Assembly: GCF_024181405.1 (NCBI RefSeq)
Contig: NZ_CP051302.1
Location: 62,001 to 126,000, forward strand
DNA length: 64,000 bases
Direction: 5' to 3'
DNA from: Treponema denticola
GTDB lineage: Bacteria; Spirochaetota; Spirochaetia; Treponematales; Treponemataceae
Shown piece by piece: positions 37,985 to 45,681 of this stretch (positions are counted from its first letter, which is position 1; each line of letters starts with the position of its first letter). A program made the position numbers and the translations under genes. Below the pieces are notes generated by a model. That model ran no database searches. It had not been told where the DNA came from and saw nothing but the letters and a program-made list of their open reading frames with translations.

Positions 37985-39817
37985 ATGGCAGAGGAAGAGC
38001 TTTCAGACAGGTTCGGTCTTTCCGTATCCACTGTCCGCCGATACATAAAAGAGATAAGAGAGAACGGTTATCTCCCGGTCGAAAAACCCAAACAGGGAAG
38101 ATCGGTCTTTGCTTGGGACAATGAAGCTCTTTCCTTTTTAAAAGCTTTTTACCTTGCCGTTCAAAGAGATGTCGGCTATTGCACGGTTCGCAATGCTTAC
38201 AATCAAACCTGTAAGGTCGCTTTAGAAAAAGGCTGGGCTGTAGGCTCCGAGCCTTCGGCATACAAGCACTTAAAAACTTTAAGCACCCTTTTGATTGACT
38301 ACACTCAAGGCGGCAGACGAGCCCTTGATAACCTCTTTTACATTGCCCGTGATTTATCGACATTGAAACCTTTTGAGGTTGTCGTCGGCGACCAGCACCG
38401 TTTCAATTTTTGGGTAGTAGATTCAAAAGGAAAAAAGTTCAGGCCTGAATGTTACGCATGGCTTGATATGCGTACCCGCCTTCCTTATGGTGTTTCTTTT
38501 GAAGCAGGCCCTTATAACTTCCGTACTGTTGCAAGAGCCTTACGGCAAGGGCTTATCCGCTTCGGTAAATTCGGCTCCACTTACAACGATAACGGAAAAC
38601 CTGAAACAGCTAAAAAAATTGATTGGCTTGTTGAAGCCTTGCAAACTTTTGGAATGAAGTTCTCCGATGAGGCCGAGCTATTCAAAACCGAAGACGGACA
38701 CTATGCTTTAGAAGATGAATCCGGGGCTGTCATCGCCATGGCTGACACTTGCGAGGTCTGGCATAAGAAAAACAGGCGTATCTTTGCCCGTGTAAAAAAC
38801 GCAAAGACAAAACCGATTGAAAGGTTCTTTTCAACTTTTGAGCAATTGTTATTAGACCGCTTCCTTCCGGGATATGTCCGGAATATCAAAGCTTCGGCCG
38901 CAGAAGATGAAGAGGCAACCCGCCGTCTTAATTGGCAGGAAGCTAACGGCTATCTTTTGCACTATGAAGAATTTGTAGAACAAGCTAACCTTGCTCTCGA
39001 AACATACGAGCAGCGCATTCACTCTACGCTGAAACATTCCCCGCGTGATGAAATGATGAAAGCAATTGAAGATGAAGGCTGGGAGCCTAGCCGTATTAAG
39101 CTTGAAGATATCAAAGCCTTGTTTATGGAACCCGACCACCGCATAGTCCGAAATAACCGCATTACAATATCGGGTATTAACTATGTAGGGCCTAACCTTA
39201 CTTCCGAAATGGTAAGTCAAAACCGCAATAATCTTGCAGGGCTTCAAGGTCAAAGAATCGAAGTCCGCTTCGATCCCGATGATCCTTCTTCCGGAGTTTA
39301 CGCCATTCATCCTGTAACCGGAGAAGCTATCTTTTTAACGCCTGAAAAGCGTATCGATTTCTTTGATGAAAAAGCCGTTGCTGCTGCAATCGAAGAAAAG
39401 AACTCTAACATTCGGGCTGTTTCGGAAAGCTATTCAAAAGCAATTAAGGGCTTCGGAAAGGTTATTACCTCAAGCCGTTATAAAAATCTCGAACAAGGAA
39501 AGAAAATCTCAAACGAAAATGAAGCAAAGTTTTTACCGGATCCTGAGCTGACCGATTCCGATTTTGCCCAAGCTGTAGGGGAGCGTCTTACCATTGTTAT
39601 TAACGCCTCTCAAAACCGCCGAAGTGTTTACTCATCAGAGCGCGACCGCTTTGATGCAATTCTTGATGCGGTTATGGACGGGGCTGTTTTAAGTGAAGCC
39701 GATCAAGCCTTTAAACTCAAATATGAAAAAAATATGAGTGAAGATGAAAGGCTCTTTTTTGAAACTAAAATCAATCTTGGGCTTGAAGCCCGAAAGGAGA
39801 AAACAAAATGGCACTAA
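37985..39817 (+). CDS. MuA-like DDE transposase, probably 5'-truncated
   Basis: 610 residues from the first ATG, against about 660 for MuA. A helix-turn-helix (ELSDRFGLSVSTVRRYIKEI) is at the very start. The DDE core follows: Asp136 in VVVGDQHRF, Asp202 in STYNDNGKPE, Glu279 in KTKPIERFF. The C-terminal part (NEAKFLPDPEL onward) would contact MuB. No ribosome site precedes ATG 37985, and the frame is open another 36 bases upstream without a start, so the N-terminal end-binding domain seems lost. Its stop overlaps the MuB-like start by 10 bases. All three catalytic acids are present. Confidence 0.85.
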   Translation: MAEEELSDRFGLSVSTVRRYIKEIRENGYLPVEKPKQGRSVFAWDNEALSFLKAFYLAVQRDVGYCTVRNAYNQTCKVALEKGWAVGSEPSAYKHLKTLSTLLIDYTQGGRRALDNLFYIARDLSTLKPFEVVVGDQHRFNFWVVDSKGKKFRPECYAWLDMRTRLPYGVSFEAGPYNFRTVARALRQGLIRFGKFGSTYNDNGKPETAKKIDWLVEALQTFGMKFSDEAELFKTEDGHYALEDESGAVIAMADTCEVWHKKNRRIFARVKNAKTKPIERFFSTFEQLLLDRFLPGYVRNIKASAAEDEEATRRLNWQEANGYLLHYEEFVEQANLALETYEQRIHSTLKHSPRDEMMKAIEDEGWEPSRIKLEDIKALFMEPDHRIVRNNRITISGINYVGPNLTSEMVSQNRNNLAGLQGQRIEVRFDPDDPSSGVYAIHPVTGEAIFLTPEKRIDFFDEKAVAAAIEEKNSNIRAVSESYSKAIKGFGKVITSSRYKNLEQGKKISNENEAKFLPDPELTDSDFAQAVGERLTIVINASQNRRSVYSSERDRFDAILDAVMDGAVLSEADQAFKLKYEKNMSEDERLFFETKINLGLEARKEKTKWH

Positions 39818-40701
39818 AAGAAGTTTTAAACTTTAACAATCTATCCCACGGAGATGCTGCACGTATTACAGGGCTTAACCGCTCAACTGTTTCGCGTGTC
39901 GCCTCAAAAGATTATCCTAATTGGAAAGAAAAGGAAGGCGAAATCTTAAGCCTTCTTAAAGAAGCGGGTTACAATACCGAAAACATTGAAGAAGAAAAAA
40001 CGGGTATCAGCCTCGACTTTGAAGCAGTTGTTATGACTCCCTCTGTTTCAGCTTACAAAAACCTTGCTTCAAGCTTAGCCGATCCTGAAGGTTCTCTTTC
40101 TTCAAGTCTAGGTATGGTCATCGGAACAGCTGAGAGAGGAAAAACCTTTACCTCAAAATGGTTTGTTTCCGAAAACTCAAACGCTGTCTACATCCTTTAC
40201 ATTGACGGCTCTTCCATCACCCAGCTTCTGCGCGACATCTGTTACGAAGTGGCCAACACCCGTCCTCATTCAATGAGTAAGTGTATCACTGTTTTAGAGC
40301 AATCCTGCCTTTATCAGAGGCATCTTATAATCATTGATGAAGCCGATAAATGCCCGGTCAAGCATCTTGAAACTTTACGAGGAATAAACGAACGCTGTAA
40401 TCTTCCCTTTCTCTTTGTGGGAGAAGAAGCTTTAAAAAGTAAAATCGATCAGGTTCCTCGTCTTCGCTCGCGAGTGCGTCATCCTATTGTAGTCTTTGAC
40501 CCAATAAAGGAAATCGACATTGCAGCTTATTACCGCTCGGCCGCAGGACTAACACTTGATCTTAAAACTGCAAACCTATTATCAAAAAGAGCCCGAGGTG
40601 GTTTCCGTACGGTTGCAAACGAAGCAAGAGCCTTGGTCAATATCGCCAATGCTTCGGGGCTTTCTACCATTACCGAAGAAATGATAAATCGATTAGGTTA
40701 A
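39808..40701 (+). CDS. MuB-like AAA+ ATPase
   Basis: 297 residues. The N-terminal helix-turn-helix (HGDAARITGLNRSTVSRVA) precedes an ATPase domain with a variant Walker A, IGTAERGKTF, near residue 107 and Walker B, LIIIDEADK, near residue 172. RLRSRVRH fits the sensor or arginine-finger region. MuB binds target DNA and delivers it to the transposase. AAAGGAG precedes its ATG, which lies within the end of the transposase gene. Confidence 0.88.
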   Translation: MALKEVLNFNNLSHGDAARITGLNRSTVSRVASKDYPNWKEKEGEILSLLKEAGYNTENIEEEKTGISLDFEAVVMTPSVSAYKNLASSLADPEGSLSSSLGMVIGTAERGKTFTSKWFVSENSNAVYILYIDGSSITQLLRDICYEVANTRPHSMSKCITVLEQSCLYQRHLIIIDEADKCPVKHLETLRGINERCNLPFLFVGEEALKSKIDQVPRLRSRVRHPIVVFDPIKEIDIAAYYRSAAGLTLDLKTANLLSKRARGGFRTVANEARALVNIANASGLSTITEEMINRLG

Positions 40702-40720
40702 AAATTAAAGGAGGAAAAAA

Positions 40721-41140
40721 ATGAATACATCAGTAAACAAAGCAAGCAGAAATAAAATGTTGGCTCTTATTCATCTACAAAAGAATAAGGCTAAAATCAC
40801 GGATGAACAATACATCGGTATTCTTTTAGACCATGCCGGAGTAGATTCAGCTTCTAAGATTGAAAACATAAAACAGTTTAAATCCGTAATAGATGCCTTA
40901 AATAAAATTCTTATAGCGCAAGGAAAAGCCCCCTTAGGCAGTTCTCAAAATTTCACACCGCAATCTCAACGCTTCCTGAATGCTGTAAGAGCTAAGGCAA
41001 ATGCAGTTCTCGGTAATCACAGTAAAAACCGCTTACAAGGTTATTTAAACAAAATGGGTAAATCATGCTTGGAAGATTGCAGCATGATAGAGCTTCGCCG
41101 TGTTATGGGATTCTTAAGCATTATAGAAAAGAAATATTAG
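40721..41140 (+). CDS. GemA/Mu gp16-like protein
   Basis: 139 residues, DUF1018 type: NKMLALIHLQKNKAKITDEQYIGILLDHAG at the N-terminus and the C-terminal MIELRRVMGFLSI. In Mu this protein modulates host gene expression and DNA gyrase-related topology. GGAGG lies about 8 bases before the ATG. It follows the MuB-like gene as in Mu-like phages. Confidence 0.82.
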   Translation: MNTSVNKASRNKMLALIHLQKNKAKITDEQYIGILLDHAGVDSASKIENIKQFKSVIDALNKILIAQGKAPLGSSQNFTPQSQRFLNAVRAKANAVLGNHSKNRLQGYLNKMGKSCLEDCSMIELRRVMGFLSIIEKKY

Positions 41141-41154
41141 ACAGGAAAACGAAT

Positions 41155-41511
41155 ATGGCTAAAGGAGAATTGTTTGAAAATTTAAGAGAATATAGAACCG
41201 CTCTTTCCCAACAAGAAAGGGAGACCGCCGTTAAAGGCTTAATTCAAAATGCCCGTATCGCCGGAAAGTATTTTTATTCTCTAAAAGAAACATGTGCAAT
41301 CCTGCATTGTTCCCGAGATGAGCTTCAGACGATTCTCCACCAATTCCGTCTTGATGCCGTCTTATTTTTAGGCGTATACCGCATCCCTTGGTATGACCTT
41401 GCAGGCTTTATTTTAGACGATCACGATGACACCTTACAGGAGGATTTAAATGAATATCTACAAGAAATCATTAGAAGAAATCGAAGCCTTCCCGGAATTA
41501 ATGCAGATTAA
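41155..41511 (+). CDS. Small DNA-binding-like phage protein
   Basis: 118 residues from the ATG at 41155 (AGGA about 10 bases upstream); a longer frame beginning at 41065 inside the GemA gene is unlikely. The middle has a helix-turn-helix-like ETCAILHCSRDELQTIL, followed by a RLDAVLFLGVYRIPWYDL strand-turn typical of DNA-binding excisionase-like folds. Function unknown; an early regulatory role is inferred from position. It overlaps the next gene by 62 bases. Confidence 0.6.
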   Translation: MAKGELFENLREYRTALSQQERETAVKGLIQNARIAGKYFYSLKETCAILHCSRDELQTILHQFRLDAVLFLGVYRIPWYDLAGFILDDHDDTLQEDLNEYLQEIIRRNRSLPGINAD

Positions 41512-41707
41512 AATCGACATTCTCCCAAACTGCCCGCCCATCCTAAGCTCAAAAGAAGCTGCCTTTGTTTGTAATGTTTCTGAACCTACAATCCAGCGCA
41601 TGATTTCAGGCGGCCTTCTTCCGGTTAATTCCGACCATGAAGTCCTTAAAAAAGACCTTATAAACTACATCAAAACCCACTCTCTAGCCGATATTCCTTT
41701 GATGTAA
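41450..41707 (+). CDS. Small MerR/excisionase-type helix-turn-helix protein
   Basis: 85 residues. ILSSKEAAFVCNVSEPTIQRMI followed by SGGLLPVNSDHEVLKKDLINYI is the winged-helix pattern of excisionase and MerR-like DNA-binding proteins. AGGAGG precedes the ATG by 6 bases. It is the last gene before the right end of the element and could act at the adjacent transposase sites (inference). Confidence 0.7.
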   Translation: MNIYKKSLEEIEAFPELMQIKIDILPNCPPILSSKEAAFVCNVSEPTIQRMISGGLLPVNSDHEVLKKDLINYIKTHSLADIPLM

Positions 41708-41717
41708 AATCAAATAA

Positions 41718-41738
41718 AAAAGGGGCCAAAAGCCCCTT
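41718..41738. terminator. Hairpin after the transposition operon
   Basis: AAGGGGC and GCCCCTT pair around a 5-base loop, flanked by A-runs and T-runs. The T-tract is better on the minus strand. It lies between the last gene and the right-end repeats and would insulate the element in both directions. Confidence 0.6.
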
Positions 41739-41766
41739 AAAAAATCGTTAAAACCCACCAAAACCC

Positions 41767-41834
41767 GCTAAAAACCACATCAAAAATAGTCAAAATTGAT
41801 TATAATTCCCACTCATTTTTTTTTAGAATTGATA
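41767..41834 (-). repeat. Right end of the Mu-like element with putative transposase sites
   Basis: Read inward, it carries TGACTATTTT, nine bases, TTTTAGC, matching the left end in order and spacing. Further in are AAAACCC direct repeats (about 41750-41768). Outer terminus is TATCAATTCTAA. Confidence 0.65.
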
Positions 41835-41839
41835 CCTTT
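41835..41839. repeat. Right target-site duplication CCTTT
   Basis: Second copy of the five bases flanking the element; it continues directly into the 5' half of the interrupted nuclease gene. Confidence 0.85.
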
Positions 41840-42211
41840 TCCTATCAAGTTTATTGTAATACACTTTGGCAGTTTTGTATAGTCTTGACCTTGTTTTATG
41901 TTTTCGTTGTACATTTTAGACCAATAATACAGGGTTCTTTCAGGAAAATCAAAATGCCAACTGTTTTGAATTTCAATGTCTACAAAGGTTCCATCTTTTA
42001 GTTTTAACTTGATGTCCAAGATACCTAATTTTTCACTTAAAAGTTCTTTCTGAAACTCCTTATCGAGAAGTTCCAAGTCTGCGATGGTTTCAGGCGGAAT
42101 GTCTAAGATACACTCGAGCAAGTCCTGTAATACATCTTTGTTTTCTTCAACTCCGAATACTCGCTTAAAGGCATAGTCGTTGCGGAGGGTGATTTTAAAT
42201 AGTTTGTTCAT
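41835..42211 (-). pseudogene. 5' portion of the Rpn/PD-(D/E)XK nuclease gene split by the Mu-like element
   Basis: Encodes 125 residues nearly identical to the N-terminus of the intact copy at 54721-55635 (FKITLRNDYAFKRVFGVEEN; GILDIKLKLKDGTFVDIEIQ). The catalytic acidic residues of the nuclease core (Asp of GILDIK, Glu and Gln of DIEIQ) are all in this half. Translation would run 7 residues into the element and stop (…INSKKK). Upstream DNA is also duplicated between the two copies, including a TATAAT box on the minus strand near 42273, so a truncated product may still be expressed. Confidence 0.88.
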
Positions 42212-42358
42212 AATTAAGCCTCGTTAATAATTTTTTAAAGAAGAAAAATTTTTTCCCTTTCATAATTATTATAGAAATTGTTTGTAATAAATAGTAAAAT
42301 TTTAATAAAATAGGGATTTTCTCACTTTTTTTTCATATGATTTTGTAAGAAATTACGC

Positions 42359-42387
42359 TTGCATTCCCTTAAAAGCTATTGTATAAT
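42359..42387 (+). promoter_or_regulatory. Promoter of the GPH-type symporter gene
   Basis: TTGCAT, 17 bases, TATAAT. The -10 box ends 7 bases before ATG 42395 and no ribosome site is present, so the message should be leaderless. Confidence 0.7.
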
Positions 42388-42394
42388 AATCCTT

Positions 42395-44293
42395 ATGTTA
42401 AACAAACAAAGAAAGATGACTTGGCGGACTTATCTCGCCTATGGGGCTGCCGATTTATACGGCGGAGGCTGTTTTTTTATCGTTACTACATTTGCAATGT
42501 ACTATCTGGTAAATGTAATAGGGCTTCATCCTGTTTTGGCCGGGCTTATACCTGCAATCGGAAAGTTTTGGGATGCCGTATCGGATCCTATGATGGGTTA
42601 CATTGCCGATAATACTCCGCAAAACCGTTTCGGGAAAAGAAGAGTCTGGTTTTTGGTATCAATTGTTCCAATCGCTCTTTCCTTTATCATAATTTGGGTT
42701 CCGACAGGAATCGAAAGTCAGGCCGGAAAATTCATCTTTTATACGATAGCCTACATTATATTTTTTACCGTTTCGACCGTTTCCTACATACCCTATGCGG
42801 CCCTATCAGCCGAGATAACTAAGGATTTTACCGAAAGGAATAAACTTAACGGCTCGCGCCTTATGTTTTCTTTTATAGCCACCCTTTTGGGAGGGCTTTT
42901 GGCGCAACCCATTATCGATGCCTTTCACGGCAGTATGATGGGCTACTTTGTGATGAGTATAGTTTTTGCCCTTATCTTCGCCCTTCCATGGATTCCTCTT
43001 TATTTTGAAACATGGGAATTGCCGGAAGAAAAGAGCCAAAAAAAATCGGACGCTAAATTTATAAAAAACTTCTTGTCCCTTTTTAAAAGCAGGTCTTGCA
43101 GAATTCATATTGCTATGTATGTCTGCTCCTACGGAGCCTTGGATATAGTTATGTCTTTGGTCTTGTTCTACATTGTGGATTATTTAAACCGAGGAAATGT
43201 TTTTATAATAGCCCAAGGGGCCCTCTTACTAACAATGATGGCGACCCTTCCCATTCATAACCGCATAATAAACAAAAAAGGGCATAAGCCCGTCTATGTT
43301 ACTGCCCTAATCATCTTTGCCGTTTCCATAGTCCTTATGTCTTTCCATACGCCTCAAACAAATCCGGTATTTTTGATATTGAACATGGTGCTTATGGGTA
43401 TCGGAATTTCGGCAAACAATTTGATTCCTCATCAGCTTCTTCCCTTTTTGGCCGATATAGACAAACTTATGAGCGGAGAAAACAGAGCCGGAACCTATTC
43501 GGCTGCGATGACTCTTACCCGAAAACTTTTTTTAGGCTTGGTGATAATGACTACAATAGGCTTTGTTTTAAGCGGTATAGGTTATAAAAACCCCGTACCT
43601 TCGGTGTTGACCCAAAAGCAATTTGAAGAAGCTCAAAACTTGGCTGTAAAAAATAATGAAAACTTTGAAAATATAAATAAGTATTATTCTCTGCGGGAAG
43701 ACGGGAATTTCCATCTAAAATACATGAGCCGAGATACAGACGAAATTATTACTTCCATGTATAAAAAAGCAAAAAAGAATGAAAATGCTAATCCTCTTTT
43801 TTCATACTTTGAAGGAAAAAATAACTTTGACGAGATCCCTCAAGATGTTTTTGAAAATTTACTTTCTTCTTTTGATAAAAAAGACTTCAATGAAATTGAT
43901 AAGAAATTTCTGGTAGAATCTTCTTATACAAAATCGGGAGAGGTTTATAAAAAAATCGAACCTCGGGATTTTTATACAAAAGATGACCTTTATGATTTGA
44001 AGAAGCTTTTGGATAAGATTGATTTTAAATATTCCGGTATAGGGCAGGTTCAAAAGCCGCAGCAAAAGGAGAGTACTTTAAAGGGTGTAAAGATTTCCTT
44101 TATAATAATGCCTCTTTTTATGATTCTTTTCGGTATCTTCTTCGGTCTTAAATTTAATGTAAGTCCTGAAAATCATACAATAATTCTTGATGAACTGAAT
44201 AGATTAGAAGCAGGCGGTAAAAAAGAAGATGCGGACGAAAAAACCAAACAGATTTGTGAGCTTTTAATAGGAGAACCTTACGGCAGAACATAA
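42395..44293 (+). CDS. GPH/MelB-like MFS symporter with a large hydrophilic insert
   Basis: 632 residues, against about 450-480 for the family. The N-terminal half is typical of glycoside-pentoside-hexuronide:cation symporters: YGAADLYGGGCFF, the acidic helix motif FWDAVSDPMMGYIADNT, and RFGKRRVW. After about eleven membrane helices, residues about 400-560 form a charged, helical insert (QKQFEEAQNLAVKNNENFEN onward) before the last helix and a short tail. The insert makes ligand prediction risky; sugar or glycoside import with Na+ or H+ is the family default. It ends at a strong bidirectional terminator. Confidence 0.83.
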   Translation: MLNKQRKMTWRTYLAYGAADLYGGGCFFIVTTFAMYYLVNVIGLHPVLAGLIPAIGKFWDAVSDPMMGYIADNTPQNRFGKRRVWFLVSIVPIALSFIIIWVPTGIESQAGKFIFYTIAYIIFFTVSTVSYIPYAALSAEITKDFTERNKLNGSRLMFSFIATLLGGLLAQPIIDAFHGSMMGYFVMSIVFALIFALPWIPLYFETWELPEEKSQKKSDAKFIKNFLSLFKSRSCRIHIAMYVCSYGALDIVMSLVLFYIVDYLNRGNVFIIAQGALLLTMMATLPIHNRIINKKGHKPVYVTALIIFAVSIVLMSFHTPQTNPVFLILNMVLMGIGISANNLIPHQLLPFLADIDKLMSGENRAGTYSAAMTLTRKLFLGLVIMTTIGFVLSGIGYKNPVPSVLTQKQFEEAQNLAVKNNENFENINKYYSLREDGNFHLKYMSRDTDEIITSMYKKAKKNENANPLFSYFEGKNNFDEIPQDVFENLLSSFDKKDFNEIDKKFLVESSYTKSGEVYKKIEPRDFYTKDDLYDLKKLLDKIDFKYSGIGQVQKPQQKESTLKGVKISFIIMPLFMILFGIFFGLKFNVSPENHTIILDELNRLEAGGKKEDADEKTKQICELLIGEPYGRT

Positions 44294-44302
44294 GGCATAG
44301 AA

Positions 44303-44338
44303 AAAACCTCCTGAGCCCTTTAAGAATCAGGAGGTTTT
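44303..44338. terminator. Bidirectional intrinsic terminator
   Basis: AAAACCTCCTGA and TCAGGAGGTTTT form a perfect 12-bp stem around a 12-base loop, between two convergent genes. T-runs flank it in both directions. Confidence 0.88.
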
Positions 44339-44364
44339 CTTTTAGATTTATAAAAACTTAACTC

Positions 44365-45669
44365 TTAGCCGCCAAAGAACAGCGGGACTAAGAACGAGGC
44401 AAGCAGGATTATAAATGCACCTCCCAAGCGGGATGAGATTTGAGCAAAGGGCATGAGTTCCATGCGCTTTGCAGCCGTAAGAACGGCAACGTCTCCCGTT
44501 CCTCCCATGTTTGCCATACAAAGACCTGCAGTGATAGCAGCTTCAATCGGATAAAAGCCTACAAGTTTTCCTATGAGTCCTGCACCGATTATTGCACCGA
44601 TTACAACCAAGAGTACAAGTACAACATAAGAAATGCTGAATGCTCCGATAATATCGCCGAGATTTGTATATGCAATGCCTATACCTACCAAGAGTGCTGC
44701 GGTAAAGTTTTTTGCAACAAATTTATACCAAAGAGCGCAAGCATTTTCAAAGTTTTTGGGCAAGATATTTACAGCCTTTACAACAGCAACGCTTATAATC
44801 ATCCAAGCATAGGTGTGAATATTTACACCGATAAGTTTAAATAGGTTAGAGACTATATTTCCCCATGTAAAGAAGGCTGTTGCAATAACGATAGCAATTC
44901 CGAACTCCTGCAAAGAAAAATGTCTTTGAAGTTCCTCATCATTAGGAACTTCAAATGTTCCGCTTGCGAGAAGCTGTCCGTTTCCCGTCCAAGAAGGTTT
45001 CATTTTGCCGAGTTTATCGAGTACACCTCCGGCCACTATTGCAAGGGCATTACCTAGGGCTACTGCCGGTACAAGCTTAGACAAGATTTGCTCTGTGGGG
45101 ATTTTCAATGCAGATGAAAATACTTGGGAGATCGGAACGGCTCCTGCTCCCATTCCTCCGCCCATGATTGGAATACCGATATAGGCTATAGCTTCCGTTG
45201 CTTTCATTCCAAAAATAGGAGCTCCTACTGCAACCAAAACCAATGCTGCCACAACGGAGCCTATAATGCACGGGAAGTAGCGTATAGCAGCCTTAATTAA
45301 AAGCTTTCTGTCCATTCCCAGGATAGAACCTGTGATAAGGGCTGCGATGTAAAAGTCTAAAAAGCCTCCGCTTTTCATAAAGGTTGAAGTATTTTTTAAA
45401 ATTCCTTCGGGCAAAATATTATAATAAGCGAGGGCACTGGATGCAAAGATAATTACGATCGGCCCTCCTCCAAAGAATGTTTTTACTATAGGAGTGTTAT
45501 CGCCGATAATGTTTAGTACTTCACCAAGTACCATCATCAAGAGAAGGGCTCCTATCATTCCGCCGGGCAGCTTGTTCCACCACGTTGCAGCAATTACAAC
45601 TGCCGAAATAATGCCGAAAAGTGTGAGCGGCATGCCAAAAATTTGATACTTTTTCTTTTCGTTTACCAT
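44365..45669 (-). CDS. 2-hydroxycarboxylate (citrate/malate-type) transporter
   Basis: 434 residues, about eleven hydrophobic segments. The two re-entrant-loop signatures of the 2-HCT family are present: GIPIMGGGMGAGAVPIS near residue 170 and CMANMGGTGDVAVLTAAKRM near residue 395, followed by ISSRLGGAFIIL. Relatives such as CitS and MaeN move citrate, malate or lactate with Na+ or H+. Last gene of a four-gene minus-strand operon; 12 bases separate it from the P83/100 gene. Confidence 0.9.
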   Translation of the reverse strand: MVNEKKKYQIFGMPLTLFGIISAVVIAATWWNKLPGGMIGALLLMMVLGEVLNIIGDNTPIVKTFFGGGPIVIIFASSALAYYNILPEGILKNTSTFMKSGGFLDFYIAALITGSILGMDRKLLIKAAIRYFPCIIGSVVAALVLVAVGAPIFGMKATEAIAYIGIPIMGGGMGAGAVPISQVFSSALKIPTEQILSKLVPAVALGNALAIVAGGVLDKLGKMKPSWTGNGQLLASGTFEVPNDEELQRHFSLQEFGIAIVIATAFFTWGNIVSNLFKLIGVNIHTYAWMIISVAVVKAVNILPKNFENACALWYKFVAKNFTAALLVGIGIAYTNLGDIIGAFSISYVVLVLLVVIGAIIGAGLIGKLVGFYPIEAAITAGLCMANMGGTGDVAVLTAAKRMELMPFAQISSRLGGAFIILLASFLVPLFFGG

Positions 45670-45681
45670 AAAATAAACTCC

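Larger units (their letters stand above)
29134..41834. mobile_element. Mu-like transposable element, 12.7 kb, with 5-bp target duplication
   Basis: Left end begins TATTATTTATAA; the right end, read inward, begins TATCAATTCTAA (9 of 12 bases agree). CCTTT flanks both sides (29129-29133 and 41835-41839), the 5-bp duplication expected of Mu-type transposition. The host gene on either side is one Rpn nuclease gene, restored in frame when the element is removed. Inside are MuA-, MuB- and GemA-like genes on the plus strand, a lambda-like tail-tip operon on the minus strand, and one outer-membrane-like cargo gene. Head, portal, terminase, lysis and repressor genes are absent, so it is not a complete phage. 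Mu itself is about 37 kb. Confidence 0.9.

Noticed and set aside
37974..38363. 129-codon minus-strand frame over the transposase start
   Set aside because: It is antisense to the conserved transposase and has no recognisable content.
29134..41834. Complete inducible Mu-like prophage
   Set aside because: No head, portal, terminase, tape-measure, lysis or repressor genes, and the transposase seems N-terminally shortened.
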